From positions 31,995-95,994 of the forward strand of contig CAYGPI010000001.1 of NCBI GenBank assembly GCA_964351745.1: a stretch of DNA of 64,000 nucleotides, read 5' to 3'. The notes under the pieces are model-generated. The model saw only the letters and a program-made list of their open reading frames with translations. It ran no database searches and was not told where the DNA came from. The position numbers and the translations under genes were made by a program. Below, in pieces: positions 42,435 to 51,675 of the stretch. Source of the DNA: CAYNJF01 sp964351745. GTDB lineage: Bacteria; Pseudomonadota; Gammaproteobacteria; Berkiellales; Berkiellaceae. Numbering within the stretch: position 1 is the first letter of the stretch; the number at the start of each line of letters is the position of its first letter.

Positions 42435-45400
42435 ATGGTTGATTCAAGCGATCCAGACATCATAAGTGATGATACAGTGACTGAAGAGGTCACTTTAAAC
42501 TTAAATGATGACTCGTTAACGCCTGAGGAAAAATCAAAAGTTTATCGTACTTATGAAGATATTTTAAGAGACGCATTTAATAAAAAATTACAGGAAGTTC
42601 TTCGAAAAATTATTCATGCCTTACAAGACACATCTTTTTTAGATCAAGCCCAAGAGCCTTTGAAGTCGTATATTCAAGACCCATCCCAAGAAATGTCATT
42701 CGATCAAACTAGAGTACTATGTCAACAATTAGAAGCTTTGCTTCAATTAGAAAAAAAAGCATGCAAATTCCAATCAGAAAATAATGTTTTACATCATGCT
42801 GGAAGAGCGCTTCAAGGCGTGAATGAGTTGTATAAAATCGATATTCCAAGAATAGTTCAGACTCTTAATGATGTTGTGACCCTTAGAGAGCACAGACATA
42901 TTATTAAGAAAAAAAGGAAATCAATTTTTAGAAAAATACTGGAAATCGTTTTGCCTTTCTTAAGAACGGAGGATAAAGAGTATATTAAGATTGAATCTAA
43001 GGCCTTGGGATCTTTGCAAAAAGGCGCAACATCATTTGCAGGTGAAAAAATAGCCAAATCTTTGTCAGAAGATGTAGATAATCATTTGGCATCTTTGGAG
43101 ATCCATAAAGCGCAAATGAAAGATCCTAATGCTATCAAAGTCCCTATCATAGAAAGAGAGAGAGAAGCGCCAGAAGTGGCAGAAAGGCCATCGACAGTTA
43201 AAGCATCTGCTGCGAATGTGGTTGCAAGGGGGATGGCTCGATACGTGAATGGCCAGCTAGGAGATTACTCAGCTGTTCGAACAGTATTAAGTTATATTGC
43301 GTCACCTGAGGCAATAGCCAATGGTGCTGATAACAAAGACTTGGCAACCTATGTTAAAGAAGCTGTTGACCTTGAAGGTAAGACCATTGCATTCCAGGGC
43401 ATGATGAATTTTGTTCAACAGATCTATGGTGTCTATGAAGTGATTGAGCGAATGAAGCGGGGGCATGGTGATCTACTGGAGGATGGCGGTAAAGATATTT
43501 TTGCACAGCTTGGTTTTGGTCATATGGACACGCCAGAGTTTAAGACTTTCCTCACTCAATTATCACAAGCTTTAGGATTTGGTGATATAGATTTAAGCGA
43601 TGCTAAAGACATCGTTCATAGACTTTACTATGCAACAGATAGCGAAAAAAATGCTGCGTTTGAGCGATTTGTCAAAAGTGGTGAGCAAGGCGTTGGAGCA
43701 TCTTATTTGACAGATGTTTTAAAAAAGGAACATGAGCGCTCCATGGGGGCAGGTAGAACATCTTCAGCGAGGTCAAGCCATTACCACCATATGATTGATC
43801 TTAATAAGTCTATGTTAGGGGCTTTAAATAAAAAGACATTACAATCAAATTTACTGATTGAAGGGTTGAAATTAGCTGGCATTGATGAAAAGTTTCTCAA
43901 TCAGGAAGGCACGGGTTTAGTGGCAGCTATGAGTTCAGAATTAAGAGTTGAGCTCATCAATAAACTGCCGTTGGTGATTAAAGCTCATTTTGAAAGACCT
44001 AAGGAAATACAGCATGAGATAGAAGACTCTGGTCATAATTACTCAGATGCTATTTGTCAATATTTTTCAGATTTGCTTGATAAAGCTTATCCATCGGAAG
44101 AAAAAGTACCTGAAGAAACACAAGGGTATCTTCAAGCCTTAGGGAGCTACGTTTCAGGTTGGTTATATGGTGTTGAAAGTGAACCGCCTATTTTGACTCA
44201 GCCAGCGACTAATCAACCAGCAGCAACGACATCTGTTGCGCCAAGTGCATCATCTTCAACCATGGCTGAAAGACAAGCTCAATGGGATCAAGCTGCTGAT
44301 TCCGCCAATACACTTAGAGCCAAGATGCCTAAGCCGCCTGTTGAGAAAGAAGATCCAGTTCTTCTCTTAGTGAGGAAAAGTTGGCAGCGACGAGCTACTG
44401 GTATTTTAAAACAGGTCGACCTACTTGGTGAGCAAGGATCTGTGATGGCTCGTGTTAAAGAAGTTCTTGAGCAAAAATTAAGAGAGCCAGCTGTTCTAGA
44501 TAACCCAGCTGCTCGTCAAAAATTAGAAGCGCAACTGGCGGCACTCACTCGAGAAAACATGGCAAATCGAAAAGACTTAGATTTTGAAACCTTAGAATCA
44601 TTATATATGGCATTTCACGATGGGGTTCAACTCATCCAAGAAAAAGGCTCATTTAAAAATGTTGATGATAGAGCTGATTATTATATGATGGGCTTAGCCT
44701 TATCGCATACACGATCTGCAGGGACAATTTCTGAAATTGTCTTTAAAGTAAAAAATGCATTAAAGACAGACTTTGATGGTACTAAAGAAGATAAAGATCC
44801 AGGATTCGTAGCAAGATATATTGCACAAAAATCACAAAGTGTATTTCAAGAGTATTGGGCTGGCAGTCCGTACAGTCAGCTTATTTATTACGTGGATAGA
44901 AGGAATAAAGGAAAAAAAATCTATGCCCCTAATGAAGAGCAAATGCATGGCGTACCTGCAAGTGAATCTAAGGGCTCTTATTTAGCAGCACTTCAAAGAG
45001 TTTTAACAACACAGTTAACACAATCTGAGCATGATACACCAGAAAGTTTAAATGATGCGCTTGTTCGAGGCTGTCAAGAAGCTATTCGAGCTCAAACGTT
45101 TGAGTCAGCATTAAATATGGCTGAAAAACTGTATTTAATGAAAGAAACCATGTCAAGATTTAAATCGAATCATACTAATGTTGACTTTAATCCATATAAA
45201 GCCATGGGTTATGGTAGTGAAAAGCAGATAGATAAATTTCTTGAAAGAATAAGTCAATCATTAGGTTTTGAAAGTCCTGAAGCTATGGCATATGCAAGAG
45301 CTACAGGCCAAATGGATGAAGTCAAAGCAAAATTTTCGAAGGTGCCAAGTAATGATCATGAAAGAGCAACAGATCCTTTCGTGACATTAAAGGATGTGAT

Positions 45401-46829
45401 AATCCAAGAAAATGTTCGTATGACCTCAAAAATTAAAGATCAAAAGCTGAAAAATTCTCATAATTATATCGTGTTAATTTCAGCTTTTAACCAATTAGTA
45501 GACCAGATTCAAACTGTTCAAAAGGAGACAGTTGCTTTTGATTTGTTAGCACCTAATTTAGATGAAGCACTGGGGCTTGATGAAGAAGCGAAATCTAACT
45601 GGGAGCGATTGAAGTTGGCTACGTTGGAAGCTATGAAAGCACCAATGCTTGGTTTAGCTAAAGAAGGACTTATGATGCAGCTTCAAGCAACGATTGCCAA
45701 TACTGAAGGGCTAGCAACACAAATGCTCGATGGTACTATTGAAAGAATGAGTGATGTTTTGGAAGAGAGTGTTCTGCTTGATTCTGAGAAAAATCGGATG
45801 ATGGTGCTTAGAGCAAAAACACCATCACAGATGCAGAGTATTTTTAAAAAGCTTGAATCAGAAGGTAAGCTCAGTGGGGCTTTAGAAGATGCCATAACAT
45901 ATGCTTATACGCAAAACAATCAAGAAGTTTTAAGTTTGATTTTTAAATCGTTATCAGCCACTCAAACTGAAAGTTTAATATCAAATAGTATCTCATTTTT
46001 GCAACAACATCCTGAATCGCGTCAAATAGTCTTATGCGCCTTTGCTCTGAATGCTCCAGAAAGTAACGATAGCCAAAAAGCCCTTAAAGCGACGGTTCTT
46101 GAATCTCTAAAGCCAGCAGGCTTAGTACTTAAACAAGTGGAGCATATTTTGGATCATTATATGGTCTCTAGTAATCATGCTCTTAAGTCACCAGCTCGCA
46201 CAGAGCTGATGGATCTTTGCTTTGAACAGATAGGTCAAGCGAGGCAAAGCAGCTCCTCTCTATCACAGGTTCAACAAGGCTGGAGTCAATATATGAGTGA
46301 TAATGATAAGCCTTTATTAGATGAGATAAGAAATTTTTATGTTGGCATTGAATATTATCAACACAAGGCCGTCAATGATTTTCATAAGTTTGAGGCCGAA
46401 AATTATTGGCCTATCAATAATTTGTTAGTTGAATCTATGCCTCAAGAGATAAAGTTTGAAACACTGAATGCTTATGATCAGCAATTGGATATTTTTGAGG
46501 CGACACTGAATGAATATAAAGATAGACAAGCATGCTTAAAAGCCTATGAAGCTGCATGGCTTGAGCGTCACGCTCCAGAAGTGGATTTTGATAATCTAGA
46601 GAGAAGAGATCAACATATTGAAAGATGGCAAGAGGCTTCTTCTTTGGATAAAGTCATCCAGGATATGGAAAAAGGACTCAAAGAATCAAGAGCTGAGCTA
46701 GCAGATATTCGACAGCAGAAACAAGAGACTTTGTTAGAGAGCCGACCGACCGTTGCAGATAATCATGAAGCCACGACATCGTTAGTAGATAGCCCTAGTA
46801 AGAGTAGCAAACGGCCTGGAAGAAGTTAA
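42435..46829 (+). CDS. Giant helical protein with internal duplication, unknown
   Basis: 1464 residues, almost entirely helical and charged, without signal peptide or clear membrane segment. Two homologous modules can be seen: about residues 266-530 and 789-1090. Matching landmarks are ARYVNG with ARYIAQ, LGFGHMDTPEFKTFLTQLSQ with MGYGSEKQIDKFLERISQ, and QALGFGD with QSLGFES. A Pro/Ala/Ser/Thr linker near residues 590-615 separates the halves, and the tail is basic and Ser-rich. Start at 42435 has AGG seven bases upstream. No enzymatic motif is recognised. Size, helicity and host-associated setting make a secreted effector possible, but this is inference. Confidence 0.7.
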   Translation: MVDSSDPDIISDDTVTEEVTLNLNDDSLTPEEKSKVYRTYEDILRDAFNKKLQEVLRKIIHALQDTSFLDQAQEPLKSYIQDPSQEMSFDQTRVLCQQLEALLQLEKKACKFQSENNVLHHAGRALQGVNELYKIDIPRIVQTLNDVVTLREHRHIIKKKRKSIFRKILEIVLPFLRTEDKEYIKIESKALGSLQKGATSFAGEKIAKSLSEDVDNHLASLEIHKAQMKDPNAIKVPIIEREREAPEVAERPSTVKASAANVVARGMARYVNGQLGDYSAVRTVLSYIASPEAIANGADNKDLATYVKEAVDLEGKTIAFQGMMNFVQQIYGVYEVIERMKRGHGDLLEDGGKDIFAQLGFGHMDTPEFKTFLTQLSQALGFGDIDLSDAKDIVHRLYYATDSEKNAAFERFVKSGEQGVGASYLTDVLKKEHERSMGAGRTSSARSSHYHHMIDLNKSMLGALNKKTLQSNLLIEGLKLAGIDEKFLNQEGTGLVAAMSSELRVELINKLPLVIKAHFERPKEIQHEIEDSGHNYSDAICQYFSDLLDKAYPSEEKVPEETQGYLQALGSYVSGWLYGVESEPPILTQPATNQPAATTSVAPSASSSTMAERQAQWDQAADSANTLRAKMPKPPVEKEDPVLLLVRKSWQRRATGILKQVDLLGEQGSVMARVKEVLEQKLREPAVLDNPAARQKLEAQLAALTRENMANRKDLDFETLESLYMAFHDGVQLIQEKGSFKNVDDRADYYMMGLALSHTRSAGTISEIVFKVKNALKTDFDGTKEDKDPGFVARYIAQKSQSVFQEYWAGSPYSQLIYYVDRRNKGKKIYAPNEEQMHGVPASESKGSYLAALQRVLTTQLTQSEHDTPESLNDALVRGCQEAIRAQTFESALNMAEKLYLMKETMSRFKSNHTNVDFNPYKAMGYGSEKQIDKFLERISQSLGFESPEAMAYARATGQMDEVKAKFSKVPSNDHERATDPFVTLKDVIIQENVRMTSKIKDQKLKNSHNYIVLISAFNQLVDQIQTVQKETVAFDLLAPNLDEALGLDEEAKSNWERLKLATLEAMKAPMLGLAKEGLMMQLQATIANTEGLATQMLDGTIERMSDVLEESVLLDSEKNRMMVLRAKTPSQMQSIFKKLESEGKLSGALEDAITYAYTQNNQEVLSLIFKSLSATQTESLISNSISFLQQHPESRQIVLCAFALNAPESNDSQKALKATVLESLKPAGLVLKQVEHILDHYMVSSNHALKSPARTELMDLCFEQIGQARQSSSSLSQVQQGWSQYMSDNDKPLLDEIRNFYVGIEYYQHKAVNDFHKFEAENYWPINNLLVESMPQEIKFETLNAYDQQLDIFEATLNEYKDRQACLKAYEAAWLERHAPEVDFDNLERRDQHIERWQEASSLDKVIQDMEKGLKESRAELADIRQQKQETLLESRPTVADNHEATTSLVDSPSKSSKRPGRS

Positions 46830-46854
46830 TTTAACAGGCTCAAATATATGGATT

Positions 46855-47910
46855 TCAACGTGGATTGCTAGTCGCCGCTAAAGACCGTGAACTGAGGTTT
46901 AGAGCTTTTTTTTGCATGGCTAGTCTTAGAAAGTTAATGACCTGATCTTTGCCTTCATCTTGAGACCGTTGCGCCATTTGCAGTGCCGTGATCCCAAAGA
47001 TATTAGGTGTATGAGGGGTTAAACCTAATTTGATGTAAATCTCAACAAGCCCTAGATCTAAACTTTTGGCGGCCAAGTGAAGCCCATTTTCTTGCCATTG
47101 GTTGGTGGCGGTTGGTGGCATATGGATTAATGCGCTAGTGATGGATTTTATTTTTTCAAAGCGCGTTAACTGTGCGCTATCAAATGAATCTAGTTTAGTT
47201 TCATGTCTTTCTTTCATTAACGCGAGCAAGTGTTTGTCTTGCCGCTCAAACTCTATTTTTTGTAGCAAATCATGAAAATGCTTGATGAAACATAAGAATG
47301 TTTCCCCTTTCATCTCATCACAAAGAAAGAGAGATTCAATTTTGTCATACTGCTGTGCACAGATGGATTGAGCTCGAATGATCAAAGGGAGTACTTTTTG
47401 TGCTTGGGATCTTGAAAGGTCCTCAATCATCCGCTTTTTATTTTCGTAAGCAATGGTTAGAGTTTCTTCCGTTACAATGAGTTGATGCTTGATGGAACTC
47501 ATTAAGTGTTGGACTTCACGATGTCGCTCGATAAGCCTTGAATGATTAGCATGGTTGTTGCTAGATTCGCCAGTGGTGTTGGTCGGTTGAGTATGTTCTA
47601 AAACCATGTTGTCAAATAAGGTTAACATATCTTCATAAAATTTTTGTTGTTGATATGCTTGTTCATTGATAAGAATTTGTTGTTGGATTCTTTCCTCTTG
47701 CGCAATAAGATTACAGTATTGGCGTTTTAATGCTTGGTATTTACGAAGCTGGAATTCATAAGATTGATCGACTTGTGTGATGGTCTGTATTTCAATACAG
47801 CCTTTGACCCAGTCAATACTATCTATCAATTTTCGTATTTCTGAAAGCCAATGTTGTACTAGATAGCGAGAGTTTGGTGAGGCTTTTGAGTTAAAAATGC
47901 CATAGATCAT
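46855..47910 (-). CDS. Coiled-coil protein with ankyrin repeats at the C-terminus
   Basis: 351 residues. Residues about 60-250 are long helices with coiled-coil character, rich in Gln, Glu and Lys. Residues about 265-340 contain two to three ankyrin-like repeats (ENGLHLAAKSLDLGLVEIYI, then NIFGITALQMAQRSQDEG). Ankyrin repeats bind proteins and are frequent in effectors of intracellular bacteria. Its ATG overlaps the argD stop in an ATGA, so translation is coupled to a metabolic gene, which is odd for such a protein. It is convergent with the giant-protein gene. Confidence 0.75.
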   Translation of the reverse strand: MIYGIFNSKASPNSRYLVQHWLSEIRKLIDSIDWVKGCIEIQTITQVDQSYEFQLRKYQALKRQYCNLIAQEERIQQQILINEQAYQQQKFYEDMLTLFDNMVLEHTQPTNTTGESSNNHANHSRLIERHREVQHLMSSIKHQLIVTEETLTIAYENKKRMIEDLSRSQAQKVLPLIIRAQSICAQQYDKIESLFLCDEMKGETFLCFIKHFHDLLQKIEFERQDKHLLALMKERHETKLDSFDSAQLTRFEKIKSITSALIHMPPTATNQWQENGLHLAAKSLDLGLVEIYIKLGLTPHTPNIFGITALQMAQRSQDEGKDQVINFLRLAMQKKALNLSSRSLAATSNPR

Positions 47911-49082
47911 GATTTGGAAAAATACAGCAATGTTTTTACCAGCTTGTCAGAGGCTTGCTGAATTTCTTTCCTTGATAAAATATAGGGTGGTAGTAATCTA
48001 ATGACATGACCTGCGGTGGTGTCAATTAATAATCCATATTCTTTAGCTTTTTCTTTAACCGGAAGTGCTGGTATGGTTAGCTCTATTCCTATCATAAACC
48101 CTTGGCCTCTAATATCTTGAACAATACTATTTGCTCTAAGCATTTCTTTTAGGGTTTCTTTGAATAGCTCTCCGTTGCTTTGAACCTTTGACAAAAGTTT
48201 GTCTTCTTCTAAAATGTTAAGCGTGGTGATGGCAGCAAGGCTTGCAAAAGGATTGCCTCCAAAGGTGGTGCCATGAGATCCTTTTTGCATATATTGTGCA
48301 ATGCTATGATTGGTCAAGCAAGCACCAATGGGGATACCGCCACCAAGGCCTTTGGCCAGTGTTACAATGTCAGGCGTGACGTTGGCGTGTTGTGTGCTTA
48401 AATAGGTGCCAGTACGGCCATGCCCACATTGAATTTCATCGGCAATAAGCAACCAATCATGATTGTCACATATCTTTCTTAAAGCGATCAAGTAACTTGC
48501 AGAGGCTTGATGAATACCACCATAGCCTTGGATAGGCTCTAGCATGACAGCCACAACATCATCGCGTTGGTCTGCTATCTGTTGTATGGCTTCAATTTGG
48601 TTAAATGGTGCTCGTACAAATCCCTCGACAAGAGGCTCAAATCCGGCTTGTATTTGTCTAGATGAAGAGGCTGATAGCGTGGCTAGTGAGCGACCATGGA
48701 ATGCATTTTCCATGACAATGACTGTAGGCCGCTTAATGTTTTTGTTTTTAGCATGTCTGCGAGCTAGTTTGAGGGCAGTTTCGTTCGCTTCTGCGCCCGT
48801 GTTACAAATGAATGCTTTATTTAATCCGGAGAGGGCGCATAATTTCTGTGCAAGCTTTTCTTGCTCTGGTATTTGAAAACTGTTTGAGATATGAATCATT
48901 TTTTGAAGTTGAGCTTGCAGCACAGGTATTAATTTTGGATGGTTGTGTCCAAGGACATTGACACCAAGGCCACTACTTAAATCTAAGTATTGGTGGCCCT
49001 CCATGTCCGATAACCACGCACCCTGGCCATGAGAAAAAGTAATCTCACTTCTATTATAGGTATCAAATAATGCGCTTTCCAT
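47907..49082 (-). CDS. argD: Acetylornithine aminotransferase
   Basis: 391 residues. PLP-dependent aminotransferase of class III with GQGAWLSDMEGHQYLDLSSG, NTGAEANETALKLARRH, the GGIH... and LLIADEIQCGHGRTG motif, and TLAKGLGGGIPIGA with the PLP lysine. It converts N-acetylglutamate semialdehyde to N-acetylornithine in arginine synthesis, and often also serves lysine synthesis. Strong ribosome site AGGAG before the ATG. Its neighbour on the same strand is an ankyrin protein, not another arg gene. Confidence 0.9.
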   Translation of the reverse strand: MESALFDTYNRSEITFSHGQGAWLSDMEGHQYLDLSSGLGVNVLGHNHPKLIPVLQAQLQKMIHISNSFQIPEQEKLAQKLCALSGLNKAFICNTGAEANETALKLARRHAKNKNIKRPTVIVMENAFHGRSLATLSASSSRQIQAGFEPLVEGFVRAPFNQIEAIQQIADQRDDVVAVMLEPIQGYGGIHQASASYLIALRKICDNHDWLLIADEIQCGHGRTGTYLSTQHANVTPDIVTLAKGLGGGIPIGACLTNHSIAQYMQKGSHGTTFGGNPFASLAAITTLNILEEDKLLSKVQSNGELFKETLKEMLRANSIVQDIRGQGFMIGIELTIPALPVKEKAKEYGLLIDTTAGHVIRLLPPYILSRKEIQQASDKLVKTLLYFSKS

Positions 49083-49104
49083 ATGATCTCCTAGCCTTTC
49101 ATGT

Positions 49105-49134
49105 AAAAGAAAGAGCCCATGGGCTCTTTCTTTT
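49105..49134 (-). terminator. Terminator after sodB, fully palindromic
   Basis: A 30-base perfect palindrome with core AAGAGCCCATGGGCTCTT, flanked by A and T runs; works on both strands. It lies between sodB and argD. Confidence 0.8.
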
Positions 49135-49144
49135 GCTCTTGTTT

Positions 49145-49723
49145 TTATGCAAGATTGCTTGACGCAAAATCCCAGTTAACTAGATTCCAAAAAGACTCAA
49201 TGTATTTTGGCCGTGCGTTTCTATAATCAATGTAATAAGCATGCTCCCACACATCACATGTTAAGAGAGGTGTGACGTCATCAGTTAAGGGTGTTGCGGC
49301 ATTACTAGTGGAAACGATATCTAATGTGCCATCTGCTTTCTGAACAAGCCATGCCCAACCAGATCCAAAGGTTGTTGCAGCAACTTGAGTGAATTTTTCT
49401 TTAAATACTGAGAAGCTTCCAAAAGCACTGTTAATGGCTTCTAATAATGCGCCAGTTGGCTCGGATCCACCATTGGGGCTTAGGCTGTTCCAATAAAAAG
49501 TATGATTCCAAATTTGAGCAGCATTATTAAAAATAACCCCGTCAGAGTTCTTCACGATAGTTTCTAGGGGGCTATTTTCGTGCTCAGTGCCAGCAATAAA
49601 ATTATTTAAGTTGTGCACATAAGCTTGGTGGTGCTTACCATAATGGAATTCTAGGGTTTCGCGTGAGATGTGTGGCTCTAGAGCATCCATTTCATAGGGA
49701 AGGCTTGGCAATTCTATTGTCAT
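49145..49723 (-). CDS. sodB: Superoxide dismutase, iron type
   Basis: 192 residues, usual length. Metal ligands and neighbours are visible: FHYGKHHQAYV, NHTFYWNSL, and the DVWEHAYYIDYRNARPKY signature. The glutamine before AIWNHTF in family members appears as AAQIWNHTFYW, typical for the iron enzyme. It removes superoxide in the cytoplasm. The ribosome site AGAGG is good. It is divergent from grxD. Confidence 0.95.
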   Translation of the reverse strand: MTIELPSLPYEMDALEPHISRETLEFHYGKHHQAYVHNLNNFIAGTEHENSPLETIVKNSDGVIFNNAAQIWNHTFYWNSLSPNGGSEPTGALLEAINSAFGSFSVFKEKFTQVAATTFGSGWAWLVQKADGTLDIVSTSNAATPLTDDVTPLLTCDVWEHAYYIDYRNARPKYIESFWNLVNWDFASSNLA

Positions 49724-49871
49724 TTTGTCCTCTTACTAGCTTGGTGGTAAAATGCATGAGATAATTACAAAATAGTGACAGTCTAGGCGTGACAAGTCTC
49801 AGACGCAAGTGGGAATTTTTTCCAAAAACGTCTAGAATGCACGCACAACATGATTAAGAGGTTATATAAAC

Positions 49872-50222
49872 ATGGATACCCTAGCACGCATTAAGTCTCA
49901 AATTGAAAATAACGAGATGATTTTATACATGAAAGGAACTGCGCAGTTCCCACAATGTGGATTTTCAGCGCAAGTTGCACGTATCTTGGAGCTTTGCAGC
50001 GCCAAATATACCTTTGTTAATATCTTAGAGAATCCAGATATTCGCTCTACTTTACCTCAATATGCTCAGTGGCCTACGTTTCCCCAGCTTTACATCAAAG
50101 GTGAGTTGATTGGTGGTTGTGACATTATCACTGAACTATACGAAAATGGTGAACTTGCACAGACTATTGAAAAAGCAGGGCTTAAAGCAGAAGCACCAAG
50201 TGCAGTCGAGTTTTCTGACTAA
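49872..50222 (+). CDS. grxD: Monothiol glutaredoxin, Grx4 type
   Basis: 116 residues with the monothiol CGFS active site (CGFSAQVARIL), WPTFPQLYIKGELIGGCDII and a C-terminal charged helix. Such proteins carry and transfer 2Fe-2S clusters. The segment before CGFS reads KGTAQFPQ rather than the usual KGTPxxP, a minor change. It sits in an iron and oxidative-stress block with sodB, bfr and bfd. Confidence 0.93.
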   Translation: MDTLARIKSQIENNEMILYMKGTAQFPQCGFSAQVARILELCSAKYTFVNILENPDIRSTLPQYAQWPTFPQLYIKGELIGGCDIITELYENGELAQTIEKAGLKAEAPSAVEFSD

Positions 50223-50310
50223 TAATTAGTGGTTTTTAAGGCATAAAGTTGTTGGTAACAAATGTTTCCGATAGAATGCTGTTGTTAAAATAATAGTTGG
50301 AAACCTTAAT

Positions 50311-50655
50311 ATGAACTTAGTATTTAAAAGTATCGCTGTTGGACTTGCTCTATTGTTAGTAGCTGCTTGTGCCACTTCGCCTAAGACACAAGTTGTTCAA
50401 ATGGGTGATAATGAATTAAGTCGTAATCAGATTTTAGCCGAAATTCAAAAATTGGATAAAAGCGAAAAAGAGATTAAAGATAACAAAGGCTTAACCGGCA
50501 CGAATGTTGCGTCATTCTTATTTTGGATGCCAGGTCTTGCTTATACTTATTACGATGCTTCTGAAGCAAGTAAGCTTATTGAGCAGCGCCGCTCTCATTT
50601 AACTCAAATTTTTAATGAGAAATTTGGGAATACGCCACCGACAGCATCTGCTTAA
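50311..50655 (+). CDS. Small lipoprotein, unknown
   Basis: 114 residues with a lipoprotein signal (LLLVAAC, cleavage before Cys 20). The mature part has a helical charged segment (LAEIQKLDKSEKEIKDNKG), then a hydrophobic stretch FLFWMPGLAYTYYDASEAS, and a charged end. Several bacterial lipoproteins of unknown role have this design. A terminator follows at 50676. Confidence 0.7.
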   Translation: MNLVFKSIAVGLALLLVAACATSPKTQVVQMGDNELSRNQILAEIQKLDKSEKEIKDNKGLTGTNVASFLFWMPGLAYTYYDASEASKLIEQRRSHLTQIFNEKFGNTPPTASA

Positions 50656-50675
50656 TCTGTAGATTGCTTTCGCAT

Positions 50676-50713
50676 AAAAAAGCCCATCAATGGTTATGTT
50701 GATGGGCTTTTTT
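50676..50713. terminator. Bidirectional terminator between lipoprotein and bfr
   Basis: Fifteen-base stem AAAAAAGCCCATCAA / TTGATGGGCTTTTTT with an eight-base loop; T run on both strands. Confidence 0.88.
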
Positions 50714-50723
50714 ATGGCGTGCC

Positions 50724-51188
50724 TTAAACTTGGGTTTGTAGATAATTTTGTTCGCCAAGCTTGCTGAATAATTCAATTTGTGTTTCAAGCCAATCGTAAT
50801 GCTCTTCTTCACTTTCTAGAATTTTTTGAAGGAGATCTCTTGTGATAAAGTCAGCTTCTTTTTCTGCTACTTTAATGCCTTCCACAATATCTGGGATAGC
50901 TTGCTCTTCTAATTTAAGGTCACATTCTAAGATTTCTAAAACATGGGTGCCTATCCTAAGTTTCCCTAAATCTTGCATATTAGGAAGCCCTTCAAGGAAC
51001 AGGATCCGATCATTAAGAACTTCTGCATGCTTCATTTCGTCAATAGATTCTTCATAGGTTTTTGCGGCCAGTTTCTCAAAGCCCCAGTTTTTAAGTATCC
51101 GAGCATGTAAAAAATATTGATTGATGGCGATAAGTTCATTGGCTAGAACTTTGTTTAAAACTGAGATGACATTTGCTTTGCCTTTCAT
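50724..51188 (-). CDS. bfr: Bacterioferritin
   Basis: 154 residues, four-helix ferritin fold. It stores iron as a 24-mer with heme. Ferroxidase and heme-binding residues are at usual sites: NELIAINQYFLHARIL, SIDEMKHAEVLNDRILFLEG (glutamate, histidine and methionine) and LLQKILESEEEHYDWLETQ. A GGGG site precedes the ATG. Its partner bfd lies 112 bases upstream on the same strand. Confidence 0.95.
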   Translation of the reverse strand: MKGKANVISVLNKVLANELIAINQYFLHARILKNWGFEKLAAKTYEESIDEMKHAEVLNDRILFLEGLPNMQDLGKLRIGTHVLEILECDLKLEEQAIPDIVEGIKVAEKEADFITRDLLQKILESEEEHYDWLETQIELFSKLGEQNYLQTQV

Positions 51189-51300
51189 GAAAACCCCGTA
51201 AGTTGATTATCGCACTAACTAATATCTGTAGGGGACTATTTTCATAGACTCTCATCTTGGAGTCAAGGCCTTATATGTCTACTAATTTATAAGTATTGAT

Positions 51301-51522
51301 TTAACTCTGCTTTAACACAACAGGTAAAAAGCAGGCTTGCGCCTGGTTTGGAATTTCATCCATTAAATATTGATGTAAAATTTCTTGAACACTCTCTAGG
51401 CATTGTCCGCATTGAGTTGAGACACCAAGTTCGTGCTGCAGTGCTTCCACACAATTTGAGCCTGAGCTAATGGCTTGTTTAATTTCGTCATCGGTTATCG
51501 CGCGACAGAGACAAATGTACAT
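51301..51522 (-). CDS. bfd: Bacterioferritin-associated ferredoxin
   Basis: 73 residues. The four cysteines of the 2Fe-2S cluster are in CLCRAITDDEI and STQCGQCLE, the Bfd signature. It releases iron from bacterioferritin by reducing it. The start at 51522 has AAGGAAGGAAC before it; the frame extends further but lacks such a site. A candidate Fur box lies 37 bases upstream. Confidence 0.9.
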   Translation of the reverse strand: MYICLCRAITDDEIKQAISSGSNCVEALQHELGVSTQCGQCLESVQEILHQYLMDEIPNQAQACFLPVVLKQS

Positions 51523-51558
51523 AATCTTGTTCCTTCCTTGGTTAAATAAAGTATAGAT

Positions 51559-51577
51559 ACAAATGAGAATCGTTGTC
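51559..51577. promoter_or_regulatory. Candidate Fur box
   Basis: ACAAATGAGAATCGTTGTC matches 13 of 19 positions of the E. coli Fur consensus GATAATGATAATCATTATC. It sits between bfd (minus) and the peroxiredoxin gene (plus), fitting iron control of bfd. Confidence 0.55.
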
Positions 51578-51675
51578 AATTAGGAATGAGAACTATAAGA
51601 TTGGTGCATGGCTCAGCAAGAGGTTATGTGGTAGGATCAGCTTCTTTTAGGACACTTATCATAACAGAGGTCAAT

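Noticed and set aside
51586..51675. 30-residue N-terminal extension of the peroxiredoxin
   Set aside because: No ribosome site at the first ATG, and relatives start at MSxLVG-type residues; GAGG lies before 51676.
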